This document shows, piece after piece, positions 15,537-24,196 of a DNA stretch of 64,000 nt. The first letter of the stretch is position 1. Every line of letters starts with the position of its first letter. The notes beneath the pieces are model-generated. The model worked only from the letters and a program-made list of their open reading frames with translations. It ran no database searches and was not told the DNA's origin. The stretch spans positions 1-64,000 of the forward strand of contig NZ_JAJEKE010000014.1 of NCBI RefSeq assembly GCF_024363565.1, read 5' to 3'. Position numbers and translations under genes: made by a program. The stretch is from Lutispora saccharofermentans. GTDB taxonomy: Bacteria; Bacillota; Clostridia; Lutisporales; Lutisporaceae.

Positions 15537-17441
15537 ATGGAGAGAATGAGAATGGAGAGTACAGATATTACAAAGAAAAATATTGAAAGAATAGAAGCCT
15601 TATTTCCTAATGTAATAACCGAAATGAAAGATGATAACGGAAACATTAAGAAAGGTATAAACTTTGAACTATTAAAGCAGGAGCTTTCTGGAGAAGTTGT
15701 TGACGGAGAGGAATGCTATAACTTTACCTGGGTTGGTAAAAATGCAGCTATTATAGAAGGAAATACTCCTATTCGAAAAACTCTGCGCCCTTGTATTGAA
15801 GAAAGTAGAAATTGGGAGACTACAGGTAATTTATACATTGAGGGAGATAACCTTGATGTTTTGAAACTGTTGCAGGAGAGCTACCTAAGCAGCATAAAGG
15901 CGATATACATAGATCCACCTTATAATACAGGGAAAGATTTTATTTATAAGGATAATTTTAAAATAGATCTTGATGATTATATTGAGCAAATCGGTGCTTA
16001 CGACGATAAGGACAACAGGCTGTTTCAAAACACTGAAACAAACGGAAGATTTCATAGCGACTGGTGCAGCATGATATATCCCCGCATTAGATTAGCGCAC
16101 AGGCTGCTTAAAGAAGATGGAGTTATTTTCATAAGTATCAGTGATGCCGAGGTAGATAATCTAAAAAAAATCTGCAATGAGGTTTTTGGTGAACAAAATT
16201 TCCTGGCAGATATTATATGGAACTCAACTAAGTCAGTTACAAATACAGCAATAATTTCTGTTTCACATACACATAACCTGGTTTATTTTAAATCAATGGA
16301 CTATTATGTGAAAAATAGAGAGAAGTTTAGATTGCCAGAAGAAGGAGAAGGCTTTTCCAATCCCGATAATGACCCACGCGGACCATGGAAAGCAGACCCA
16401 TTTCAAGTAGGGGGGTGGAGACCTAATCAGCAATATGAAATTATGAATCCTAATACGGGTGTTGTTTATAAGCCTAATGCTAATTGTAGTTGGAAAAATG
16501 ACTATAATAAGTTCCAGGAATTGATGAAGGATAACAGGATTGTGTTTGGCAAAACCGGCGACGGTGGTCCGCAGAGAAAGCGTTTCATTTGGGAGGCAGA
16601 GGGAAGAGGAAAAGTTACAAAAACCATATGGGATGATATAGAAACTACAACAAATGGCACGCAATTACTTAAAAAAATGTTTGATGGCATTAGCATGTTT
16701 GATAACCCAAAGCCTGTTGAACTATTGAAAAGGATTTTGCAGTTATCAACATCTCAGCAAGGAAATGATATTGTTCTGGACTTCTTTTCCGGCTCGGCAA
16801 CCACTGCTCATGCGGTTATGCAATTAAATGCAGAAGATGGGGGGAATCGCAGGTTCATTATGGTTCAGTTACAAGAACCATGCGGTAAAGAAACTGAAGC
16901 GTATAAAGCAGGGTATAAGAATATTTGTGAAATTGGCAAAGAACGAATCCGCCGAGCGGGAGAAGGAATAAAAGCCGAAATTGAAGAGAAAAATGCTCGA
17001 TTAAAGATTGGCGGAGAGGTTAAAGCAGTGCCTGATATTGGTTTTAGAGTCTTGAAGGTAGATAGTACTAATATGAAGGATGTATATTATGCCGCCAATG
17101 AATATAGCCAGTTCTTGCTTGAAAAATTGGAGTCTAATATAAAAGAAGATAGGTCGGATTTAGATCTTCTATATGGTGTACTTCTTGATTGGGGTTTACC
17201 ATTATCACTAAAGCACAGAATTGAAGAGATAGAAGGAATTTCAGTCCACACCGTTGACGAAGGAGCCATGATCGCATGCTTTGCTGAGAGGATCTCCGAG
17301 AATGTTGTCCGTGAGATTGCAAAACGCCGGCCCCTCCGTGTAGTATTCAGAGATAGCAGCTTTATTAGCAGCCCGGCTAAAATCAATGTAGAAGAAATAT
17401 TTAAGCTTTTAGCTCCAAATACAACGGTGAAGGTAATTTAG
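15537..17441 (+). CDS. mod: Type III restriction-modification system methyltransferase (Mod)
   Basis: Site-specific adenine N6-methyltransferase and specificity subunit. The catalytic DPPYNTG motif is at residues 126-132, and the SAM-binding region DFFSGSATTAHAV is at 415-427. Motif IV before motif I is the beta-class order, with the target-recognition region between them (about 200-390). The 634 residues match usual Mod length. ACGGAGG lies eight bases before ATG 15537. The res gene follows with no gap, completing an apparently intact type III system. The recognition site cannot be deduced. Confidence 0.95.
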   Translation: MERMRMESTDITKKNIERIEALFPNVITEMKDDNGNIKKGINFELLKQELSGEVVDGEECYNFTWVGKNAAIIEGNTPIRKTLRPCIEESRNWETTGNLYIEGDNLDVLKLLQESYLSSIKAIYIDPPYNTGKDFIYKDNFKIDLDDYIEQIGAYDDKDNRLFQNTETNGRFHSDWCSMIYPRIRLAHRLLKEDGVIFISISDAEVDNLKKICNEVFGEQNFLADIIWNSTKSVTNTAIISVSHTHNLVYFKSMDYYVKNREKFRLPEEGEGFSNPDNDPRGPWKADPFQVGGWRPNQQYEIMNPNTGVVYKPNANCSWKNDYNKFQELMKDNRIVFGKTGDGGPQRKRFIWEAEGRGKVTKTIWDDIETTTNGTQLLKKMFDGISMFDNPKPVELLKRILQLSTSQQGNDIVLDFFSGSATTAHAVMQLNAEDGGNRRFIMVQLQEPCGKETEAYKAGYKNICEIGKERIRRAGEGIKAEIEEKNARLKIGGEVKAVPDIGFRVLKVDSTNMKDVYYAANEYSQFLLEKLESNIKEDRSDLDLLYGVLLDWGLPLSLKHRIEEIEGISVHTVDEGAMIACFAERISENVVREIAKRRPLRVVFRDSSFISSPAKINVEEIFKLLAPNTTVKVI

Positions 17442-17453
17442 GTGGTGGGTGAA

Positions 17454-20400
17454 ATGAAGCTAAAATTTAAGCATCAGAAATTTCAGGCAGATGCAGCAGC
17501 TGCAGTGTGTGATGTATTTGCCGGTCAGCCTAATATTGTGTCGACTTATATCATTGATAAAGGCGCGATGAACGGGGCAGAGCAACAATCCTTTTTCGAT
17601 GAAGAAGAACTCACAGGCTATAGCAACAAGAAGATTCTGATCTCTGATGATGTCATTAAAGCCAATCTTCAGAGGGTCCAAAGGCAAAATCATATCGAGC
17701 CTTCTTCCAAGCTGGAAGGTAAGTATAATCTGAGCGTCGAGATGGAAACCGGTGTAGGAAAAACCTATACTTATATCAAGACCATGTTTGAACTGAACAG
17801 ACATTATGGCTGGAGTAAGTTCATTGTAATAGTCCCTTCTGTCGCAATCAGGGAGGGTGTGTTTAAGTCTTTTGAGATTACCAAAGATCACTTTGCTGAA
17901 GAATACAGCAAAAAGATTCGTTATTTCATATATAATTCTCAGGACCTCACTAAAATAGATCAATTTGCGAATGATAGCGGGATCAATGTAATGATTATAA
18001 ACTCCCAGGCCTTCAACTCCCGGGGAAAAGATGCCAGACGTATTTATATGAAGCTAGACAGTTTTCGCTCACGAAGACCTATTGATATCATTGCTGCAAT
18101 GAACCCTATTTTGATTATTGATGAGCCGCAGTCGGTAGAGGGTGCCGCAACGAAAGAGAGACTCAAGGAATTCAACCCTCTCATGACCTTGCGTTATTCC
18201 GCCACTCATAAAAAGGATTCAATATATAATCTTGTATACAGACTGGATGCTCTGGAGGCCTATAACAAAAAACTGGTAAAAAAAATAGCCGTAAAAGGAA
18301 TTTCAATAATAGGAACTACAGCAACAGAAAGCTATCTATACCTGGAAAAAATCAATTTGTCCAGCGATAAGCCGCCAACTGCCAGTCTGGAATTTGAGAT
18401 AAAAGGGAGAAACGGTATAAGAAAATCAACTAGAATCGTCAGAGAAGGATATAACCTTTTTGAGCAGTCCGGTGGTCTTGATGAATACAAGGGTTATACT
18501 GTTTCCCGTATCAACGGATTGACTAATACGGTTGAGCTTAGCAACGGAGTCGTGATTTCTTCAGGAGATGTAATAGGTCTGGTCAATGAAGAGCATATAC
18601 GCCGCATTCAGATAAGGGAGACTGTTAAATCCCATTTGGAACGGGAGCGTCAGCTTTTTTATGATGGTATCAAGGTATTGTCTCTCTTCTTTATAGATGA
18701 AGTTGCTAAATACAAGCAATATGATGAGTCGGGAAATGCCTTCAACGGAGAATATGCAAATATTTTTGAAGAAGAGTATCAAACAGCTCTTAACGAATTG
18801 CAGATGGTCTTCGGTGAAGATGACTACCTAAAATACCTAAATGGGATAAAGCCTGATAAGACACATGCAGGTTATTTTTCTATCGATAAAAAAAGTAATC
18901 GTATAACCAATAGTAAAATAGGAGATAAAAAAGAATATACTTCTGATGATGCGGATGCATATGACTTGATCATGAAGGATAAAGAGCGGTTATTAGATAG
19001 AAGAGAACCCGTGCGGTTTATTTTCTCTCACTCAGCTTTAAGAGAAGGATGGGATAATCCTAACGTATTTCAAATATGTACCCTAAAACAGAGTGGATCA
19101 GATGTTAGGAAACGTCAGGAGGTAGGCCGAGGGCTTCGCTTATGTGTCAATAATAACGGTGAAAGAATGGATACAAATGTGCTTGGTGGGGACGTGCATA
19201 ATATAAATGTTCTAACTGTTATTGCAAATGAGAGCTATGATAGCTTTGCAAAACGTCTTCAATCTGAGATAGCAGAGGTTGTTGCAGATAGACCTAAAGA
19301 AGTTACAGCGGAGCTTTTTGAAAATAAAGTAATAAGAGATGCTAATGGATTTAACGAGCAAGTAATCGACTATAAGCTTGCCAATAAGCTTATAAACAGC
19401 CTTATTAGAAACGGATATATCAGTGACGATAATATTTTGACGGAAAAATACAATGATGATATTAAGTCAGGCATATTGCATATTGCTGAGGAACTTGCTC
19501 CGTATAAGAAAGACATTATAAATATCCTTGATACAATTTACAATCCATTAGAAATGGCGCCCGAGGACGCTAGAAGCAATAATATAGAATTGAAGGTCAA
19601 TGATTCAAAACTTCAAATGAAAGAGTTTAGAGCCCTTTGGAATAAAATAAACGCCAAGTCAGCTTATGTTGTCGATTTTGACACTGATGAATTAATTCGA
19701 AAGTCAGTTAGAGCTTTGGATAAAGAATTGAGAGTGTCTCAGGTTTTTTTTAAGATTGAACATGGCGAAATGAACATCATTAAATCTAAAGGAACGCTGC
19801 AAAGCGGTGAGGCTTTTGCAAAGGTGGCTGGTAGTACAGGCAAGATAAACTCTGTCATAAATACGAGTGTAAAATATGACTTAATTGGAAAGATTGTCGA
19901 GGGAACTGGCTTAACAAGAAATACCGTAAGCACTATATTAAGAAGCATAGAGAAGGTAACTTTTGAGCAATTTCATCGTAATCCGGAAGAATTTATTGTT
20001 AGAGCCACTAATTTGATCAATGAGCAAAAAGCAACGGTCATTATTGAACATATTACCTACAATAAGCTTGAAGATGTTTACTCAACAGACCTCTTTACAG
20101 CTCCAACACTAAAAGGCAGGCTTGGTGTAAATGCAATTAAAGTAGAAAGACATATTTATGACCACATTATTTATGATTCAAAAAATGAAAAGAAATTTGC
20201 GGAAGAGTTGGATAAATGTGATGAAGTAGCGGTTTATGTAAAGTTACCAAGAGGATTTTATATTAATACTCCTGTAGGCAAATATAATCCTGATTGGGCA
20301 ATAGCCTTCCATGAAGAAAAAGTTAAACACATCTATTTTGTTGCAGAGACAAAGGGAGATCTATCTTCAATGCAGCTGCGAAAAGTTGAAGAACTAAAGA

Positions 20401-20501
20401 TTCATTGTGCAAGAGAGCATTTTAAGAAGATCAGTAGTGATACAGTTAAATATGAAGTTGTAGACAGCTATGATGCTTTACTGAATGAAGTTATGAAATA
20501 A
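17454..20501 (+). CDS. res: Type III restriction enzyme, helicase-nuclease subunit (Res)
   Basis: ATP-dependent subunit that, with Mod, translocates along DNA and cuts unmodified sites. Superfamily 2 motifs are clear: METGVGKTYTY (Walker A, near residue 100), IDEPQS at 222-227, SHSALREGWDNPNVFQICTL and RQEVGRGLRL. The C-terminal PD-(D/E)XK nuclease core shows D947 (NPDWAIAF) and E965-x-K967 (VAETKG). I prefer ATG 17454 (MKLKFKHQKFQADA, the usual family start); an in-frame GTG at 17442 abuts the mod stop. About 1015 residues, full length, with no disruption. Confidence 0.94.
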   Translation: MKLKFKHQKFQADAAAAVCDVFAGQPNIVSTYIIDKGAMNGAEQQSFFDEEELTGYSNKKILISDDVIKANLQRVQRQNHIEPSSKLEGKYNLSVEMETGVGKTYTYIKTMFELNRHYGWSKFIVIVPSVAIREGVFKSFEITKDHFAEEYSKKIRYFIYNSQDLTKIDQFANDSGINVMIINSQAFNSRGKDARRIYMKLDSFRSRRPIDIIAAMNPILIIDEPQSVEGAATKERLKEFNPLMTLRYSATHKKDSIYNLVYRLDALEAYNKKLVKKIAVKGISIIGTTATESYLYLEKINLSSDKPPTASLEFEIKGRNGIRKSTRIVREGYNLFEQSGGLDEYKGYTVSRINGLTNTVELSNGVVISSGDVIGLVNEEHIRRIQIRETVKSHLERERQLFYDGIKVLSLFFIDEVAKYKQYDESGNAFNGEYANIFEEEYQTALNELQMVFGEDDYLKYLNGIKPDKTHAGYFSIDKKSNRITNSKIGDKKEYTSDDADAYDLIMKDKERLLDRREPVRFIFSHSALREGWDNPNVFQICTLKQSGSDVRKRQEVGRGLRLCVNNNGERMDTNVLGGDVHNINVLTVIANESYDSFAKRLQSEIAEVVADRPKEVTAELFENKVIRDANGFNEQVIDYKLANKLINSLIRNGYISDDNILTEKYNDDIKSGILHIAEELAPYKKDIINILDTIYNPLEMAPEDARSNNIELKVNDSKLQMKEFRALWNKINAKSAYVVDFDTDELIRKSVRALDKELRVSQVFFKIEHGEMNIIKSKGTLQSGEAFAKVAGSTGKINSVINTSVKYDLIGKIVEGTGLTRNTVSTILRSIEKVTFEQFHRNPEEFIVRATNLINEQKATVIIEHITYNKLEDVYSTDLFTAPTLKGRLGVNAIKVERHIYDHIIYDSKNEKKFAEELDKCDEVAVYVKLPRGFYINTPVGKYNPDWAIAFHEEKVKHIYFVAETKGDLSSMQLRKVEELKIHCAREHFKKISSDTVKYEVVDSYDALLNEVMK

Positions 20502-20555
20502 TAAACTTGCTATAATGATAAGTGTAGAATTGTATACTGTGTATATGAGATTTTT

Positions 20556-20601
20556 GGCATATCAAGCAATGACCTCTTATCATCTCATTACTTGATATGC
20601 C
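20556..20601. terminator. Hairpin downstream of res
   Basis: GGCATATCAAGCAATGA (20556-20572) and TCATTACTTGATATGCC (20585-20601) pair over 17 positions with one mismatch, 12-nt loop, about 55 bp after the res stop. There is no strong T-run on the plus strand; five Ts precede it, which would be As on the other strand. It probably ends or protects the mod-res transcript. Confidence 0.55.
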
Positions 20602-20715
20602 TGAGTTTGTTTAGTCATGTCCAACTTGATACTCCAGATTCTACAAAAGCCTGTGAAACAAATCTGTAAAAAGGAGCGTATAAAATTTACAGACTCTCAA
20701 AATAAGAATCCCAGC

Positions 20716-20997
20716 TCATTTCCCCGCTTTTGCATTGTCACTATATACAATCCTTCTTATGCTGTCCTCAGAAAGATTATAAAGCTTTACCAAATCTTTT
20801 ATCTTGAATCCCTTTTTATATAAGTTATAAATCTCTGAATTTCTATCCTTAATAATTTTCCTTGTTCCGTTGACTTCTCCCCATCGGGCTCTCTCGTTTT
20901 TCTTCTTGGGGATATATATTGTTTCTCCTTGTATATATTTTTGCACCTCTTCTAATAATTCAATGGGAAGAATATCCTTTCCATTTTTGTAGATCAA
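20716..20997 (-). CDS. CD3324-like small HTH protein, intact copy
   Basis: A 93-residue protein: N-terminal half with LLEEVQKYIQGETIYIPKKK, then WGEVNGT, then a C-terminal helix-turn-helix-like part (NLYKKGFKIKDLVKLYNLSE followed by DSIRRIVY). I recognise the CD3324-type family of clostridia, probably DNA-binding, with no known function. TTG start, GAGGAGG nine bases upstream. It overlaps in another frame with the short ORF at 20960-21055. A perfect sigma-A promoter lies about 380 bp upstream with three terminator-like hairpins in between, so expression is likely attenuated. Confidence 0.8.
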   Translation of the reverse strand: MIYKNGKDILPIELLEEVQKYIQGETIYIPKKKNERARWGEVNGTRKIIKDRNSEIYNLYKKGFKIKDLVKLYNLSEDSIRRIVYSDNAKAGK

Positions 20998-21055
20998 TGA
21001 TGAAAACCTCCTCTTTTAATGACAAATCACTTCCATTTATTAATAATGTTTTCAT
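20960..21055 (-). CDS. Short 31-residue ORF overlapping the CD3324-like start
   Basis: GGAGGTGTAAGG precedes ATG 21055, and the frame reads MKTLLINGSDLSLKEEVF and then out of frame through the start of the CD3324-like gene. The first 16 residues resemble the N-terminus of aromatic amino acid lyases (HutH type), so this may be a lyase start fused by deletion to the CD3324-like gene, or a coupling ORF whose translation delivers ribosomes to the GAGGAGG site inside it. It is conserved in copy 1. Confidence 0.4.
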   Translation of the reverse strand: MKTLLINGSDLSLKEEVFIIDLQKWKGYSSH

Positions 21056-21086
21056 CCTTACACCTCCTCAAATTTAAGATATAAAA

Positions 21087-21254
21087 ATCCCGTGGAAGAA
21101 TAACCATACCACGGGATCATGAGCAATAAAAAACACGATAACCTATCGTGCGTGCCTGTTAAAGTCAGCTAAGACTTTTATATTTGATATTTCAGGTGAC
21201 GGTTATTTTTTTATGATTAGAAAAATGCAATGCAAAAAATCCGAATGCTCGGAT
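21087..21254 (-). terminator. Three tandem terminator-like hairpins in a leader
   Basis: Read on the minus strand: ATCCGA-GCAT-TCGGAT then TTTTTT (stem 21239-21254); CACGATA-GGT-TATCGTG then TTTTTTATT (stem 21134-21150); ATCCCGTGG...CCACGGGAT then TTTTTATAT (stem 21087-21117). All three have T-runs on the transcribed side toward the CD3324-like gene. They lie between a consensus promoter and that gene, so either transcription is heavily attenuated or an antiterminator fold exists. Confidence 0.75.
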
Positions 21255-21289
21255 GAACATATCAAAGAATTTTTCTAATCCCTATTCAG

Positions 21290-21331
21290 TTATAGATACA
21301 ATACCTCACTTAGAGTTATATCAATTTTCAT
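21290..21331 (-). CDS. 13-residue leader ORF
   Basis: ATG 21331 follows AAAGGAG at good spacing, and the frame reads MKIDITLSEVLYL then stops. It is the first ORF of the transcript from the promoter at 21378-21406 and lies before the three terminators. It is absent from repeat copy 1, where this segment is deleted. It could be a regulatory leader peptide or the stub of a lost gene. Confidence 0.4.
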   Translation of the reverse strand: MKIDITLSEVLYL

Positions 21332-21377
21332 ATGAAAAACACTCCTTTCACCTGGAATTAACATAAATGTTAATAAT

Positions 21378-21406
21378 ATTATATGCTCCGTTGAATTGGA
21401 TGTCAA
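21378..21406 (-). promoter_or_regulatory. Consensus sigma-A promoter
   Basis: On the minus strand TTGACA (21406-21401) and TATAAT (21383-21378) are separated by exactly 17 bases: a perfect vegetative promoter, aimed at the leader and CD3324-like gene. The minus-35 box lies within a perfect hairpin (GGATGTCA/TGACATCC), which might also be an operator. Copy 1 keeps TTGACA but has TATAAG. Confidence 0.85.
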
Positions 21407-21640
21407 TGCATGACATCCGGTCCATCGAAGCATAGAATAAAGGGAGGCAGTAACGCCTCCCCAAGCTAAGTCTTTCGACTGATAGTTCCTCGCGCTAAGC
21501 GAGGCACCACCTATACTTTCCAATCACATTGACCATCTCCTTTCATCGGAATTGCCGGCTGATTATATTATGGCTTATGCTATGCTCATAATCAATATCA
21601 AGAATAATTATAATAATTTATTCATACACAAGTTCAAAAT

Positions 21641-22735
21641 TTATCTGGCGATCTGCTTATTCTTCTTATCATTGGATATGATGATGATCATTCTTATGAT
21701 CATGATAGCCAGAACAATGAAACCAAGGTAACCGTTGATAACATATATATAATTCATAAGGACATTGAAGGGAACATATAGAGCAATGAGCAGGCCAATA
21801 ACAGCCAGAACCGCTGTCAGGATTCTGAATTTGCTGGTGCCTTCAGTTGCGAAACGTGAGGATGCAGTCCACAGCAGCGGGCAAGCAGTAGTGTAAATAG
21901 CTGCAAAGATCAAGATACCAAAGATATATGCCAGGGGAGCCCACAATTCGGAAGCCAGATATAAGTTGGGAATCTGAAGTGAGCCGACAGCATCGATCTT
22001 TGCCAGGATAGCGAAACCAATGATGCTATTTACAACAACCAGTACGATAGACGAAAGAATATTTGCCTTCATCAGAGTTTTAAAGTCTTCCTTTATGCCC
22101 AGGGCAGTTGTAAAGCCGGCTAACCACAGTATGCAGAAACCGCCGTTAGAGGCGCCGGACAGGAACCAATTTGCACCTGCCTTAGTAACTGCCAGAGAAC
22201 CGGAATCGATGGCTGCTATATTAGCAGGGATTCTGCCGGCATTCATGATGAGGCTGACAGAGGACATAATAAAAATCATTGTAACCAAGGTGGGACCGAT
22301 CTTACCGATGATATCAACGATGGAGTTAAGGCCGAATGCTACAGTGGTACCAGCTAAAACAACGATTAGAATAGCACCAACGATCAGCGGGAAACCATAC
22401 TGCTGCTGCAGAGTGGAAGCTGCTCCTGATACCATTACCACATAGGACATATAGCAAAAGAATACGGTAAACAGGTCAAATGCTCTGCCTGCAATAGGGC
22501 CGCAGTAGAAGTTGAACACTTCGCTGCCCTTAGTGATATCACCTTTCTTACCTGCATATGCAAAACCGTAGTTGGCAATGATCAAAATTATTGCAATGGT
22601 AATTGCTGTGCCGATTACTTTAAAGCCATAGGGAGAATAATACTGCATGATTTCTTGACCGGTAGCAACGCCAGAGCCGATTAAGAATGCGAGAAATGCG
22701 CCTGCTAAAGTTATAATTTTAACAAAGTTTTCCAT
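21641..22735 (-). CDS. YkvI-type membrane transporter
   Basis: A 364-residue protein with about ten membrane segments, belonging to the YkvI group of the APC superfamily (N-terminus ITLAGAFLAFLIGSGVATGQ with a loop typical of substrate/sodium sites; then EIMQYY). No member is well characterised. It is the last gene of the mutase operon (45 bp after the reactivase gene on the minus strand), so importing the mutase substrate or exporting a product is the natural guess. AGGAGG precedes the ATG. Confidence 0.8.
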   Translation of the reverse strand: MENFVKIITLAGAFLAFLIGSGVATGQEIMQYYSPYGFKVIGTAITIAIILIIANYGFAYAGKKGDITKGSEVFNFYCGPIAGRAFDLFTVFFCYMSYVVMVSGAASTLQQQYGFPLIVGAILIVVLAGTTVAFGLNSIVDIIGKIGPTLVTMIFIMSSVSLIMNAGRIPANIAAIDSGSLAVTKAGANWFLSGASNGGFCILWLAGFTTALGIKEDFKTLMKANILSSIVLVVVNSIIGFAILAKIDAVGSLQIPNLYLASELWAPLAYIFGILIFAAIYTTACPLLWTASSRFATEGTSKFRILTAVLAVIGLLIALYVPFNVLMNYIYVINGYLGFIVLAIMIIRMIIIISNDKKNKQIAR

Positions 22736-22780
22736 AATAAACCTCCTATGATATCTTTATTTTTCACGATATTTGAAAAA

Positions 22781-24196
22781 TTACATAGCAGAGTTTCCAA
22801 ATATCTCTTCCAGACTGTTTTTCATTATTAAGAATGCTGCATCCTCATCCACTTCGCGAAGAAGTCCCCCGGCAAATAACACATAGTCCTTGTCCAGATA
22901 AAACTTTGCTTCTTCGGGCAATAAGATATCCGGTTCCTTGCATTTTGTACGAAGCACCTGGGAAAGAATGCGGTGTCTGTCCTTGCCAAAAATTATAGGA
23001 CCTCCTGTACCGATAACGGCTCTGATATTTGAAAGGTTTTTGCCATGCTGAACAGCCTTTACTCCGGCGGAAGAAATATGTTCGATCCAGCCCGCATGCC
23101 TTCTGGCGCTTATACGAACCGCACCGCATGTCAGAGCATGATCAATCTTCACTTCAATATCCTTCTGAGCCAGCTCCCGATTATGTGTGATCCATTTACC
23201 GATGACCGCATTGACTTCTTCTTCGGAAGCGCCTGCTTCACGGCACAAGTTTTCCATGCCGATCTCAGCGGAAAGGGAATTTGATGATTCTCTAACGCCC
23301 AGGTCTCCCTCTACGGTGCGCTTCATATATGGCTCAACTGCCCCAATGACCTTCGCACCTTCATAGGAAGCTTGCTGTGCATAGGAATGGATGTCTGTGG
23401 TTGCACCGCCGACATCAACGATCATCAGATCTCCAAGGCCTTTATAGCTGTCTGTACCCGTTGATAGCAATTCACCTGCATGCAGCACAGCAGCCGGTGT
23501 CGGCATGACCATCCTATCAAGCATACTTGAAACCTTATCAAGCCCCTTCATGTTGATAATGCGCTTGAGGAAAACATCTCGAATAATATCTTCAACCTGA
23601 TTCTTGTCCATCATACCTACATTGGGGATGATGTTGTTAACGACATAAAATTCTTTATGGTTAAAAGTAAACAAACTTCTTACTATCGGAGCTACCTTGG
23701 AATTGCCTGCATAGATAATGGGAATATGAATATCGCTCTTCGCCAGCATTTCTGCGTTTTTTACCAGTATAGAAGAGCTTCCGTTTTCATAACCCCCGCA
23801 GAACAAGAGAATCTCCAGAGGAAGCCTATGGAGCTCCTGAAGATCTTCTTCTGTCAGCAATCCGCAGCATGTCTTCAATACTTTGGCACCTGAACCGAAT
23901 GCTGCGTTTCGCCCTGCCTCCGAACTCAAAGTCCTGGAGAGGCCGACAACACCCATGCGCAATCCGCCGGCTGCACTTGAAGAAGATAATTTCAGGGACT
24001 CTTCGAATTCTTCTTGACCAATCGCCTGACGTGCAGAGTCAAAACACTGCTGCAAGCCGATCCGTGCATCATATGCGACTGTAGAAGAAAATTGATCTGT
24101 CTTAACCAGCTTCTTTTCCTGCATATCCACTATTGCCACCTTGGTATAAGTGCTGCCAAAGTCGATCAGGATAGTATATCTGGATTGACAACTCAT
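22781..24196 (-). CDS. glmL: GlmL/MutL-type reactivase ATPase for a B12 mutase
   Basis: ASKHA-fold ATPase of 471 residues of the GlmL (MutL) family found with glutamate mutase and B12 aminomutases; thought to reactivate the mutase by exchanging damaged cobalamin. ATP-binding motifs are visible: DFGSTYTKVAIVD at residues 12-24, VDVGGATTDIHS near residue 260 and GTGGPIIFG near residue 395. Its ATG overlaps the stop of the mutase gene by four bases (ATGA), so the two are translationally coupled, which strongly supports function as a pair. Confidence 0.88.
   Translation of the reverse strand: MSCQSRYTILIDFGSTYTKVAIVDMQEKKLVKTDQFSSTVAYDARIGLQQCFDSARQAIGQEEFEESLKLSSSSAAGGLRMGVVGLSRTLSSEAGRNAAFGSGAKVLKTCCGLLTEEDLQELHRLPLEILLFCGGYENGSSSILVKNAEMLAKSDIHIPIIYAGNSKVAPIVRSLFTFNHKEFYVVNNIIPNVGMMDKNQVEDIIRDVFLKRIINMKGLDKVSSMLDRMVMPTPAAVLHAGELLSTGTDSYKGLGDLMIVDVGGATTDIHSYAQQASYEGAKVIGAVEPYMKRTVEGDLGVRESSNSLSAEIGMENLCREAGASEEEVNAVIGKWITHNRELAQKDIEVKIDHALTCGAVRISARRHAGWIEHISSAGVKAVQHGKNLSNIRAVIGTGGPIIFGKDRHRILSQVLRTKCKEPDILLPEEAKFYLDKDYVLFAGGLLREVDEDAAFLIMKNSLEEIFGNSAM

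Larger units (their letters stand above)
20722..21513. repeat. 0.7-kb direct repeat, copy 2 (intact)
   Basis: Second, 792-bp copy of the repeat at 1432-2126, same orientation. It holds the intact CD3324-like gene, a leader with three terminator-like hairpins, a 13-codon ORF, a consensus promoter, and beyond the promoter two short hairpins (GGGAGGC/GCCTCCC near 21442 and CCTCGC/GCGAGG near 21488). Similarity stops abruptly at GGCACCACCT on both copies. Confidence 0.9.

Noticed and set aside
20617-20823. A 68-codon plus-strand frame before the CD3324-like gene
   Set aside because: It is antisense to that gene over half its length, with no recognisable protein features.
21480-21515. GGTGGTGCCTCGC on the minus strand resembling a T-box core
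   Set aside because: There is no stem I, specifier loop or terminator in the right order; the stretch lies upstream of the promoter rather than in its transcript.
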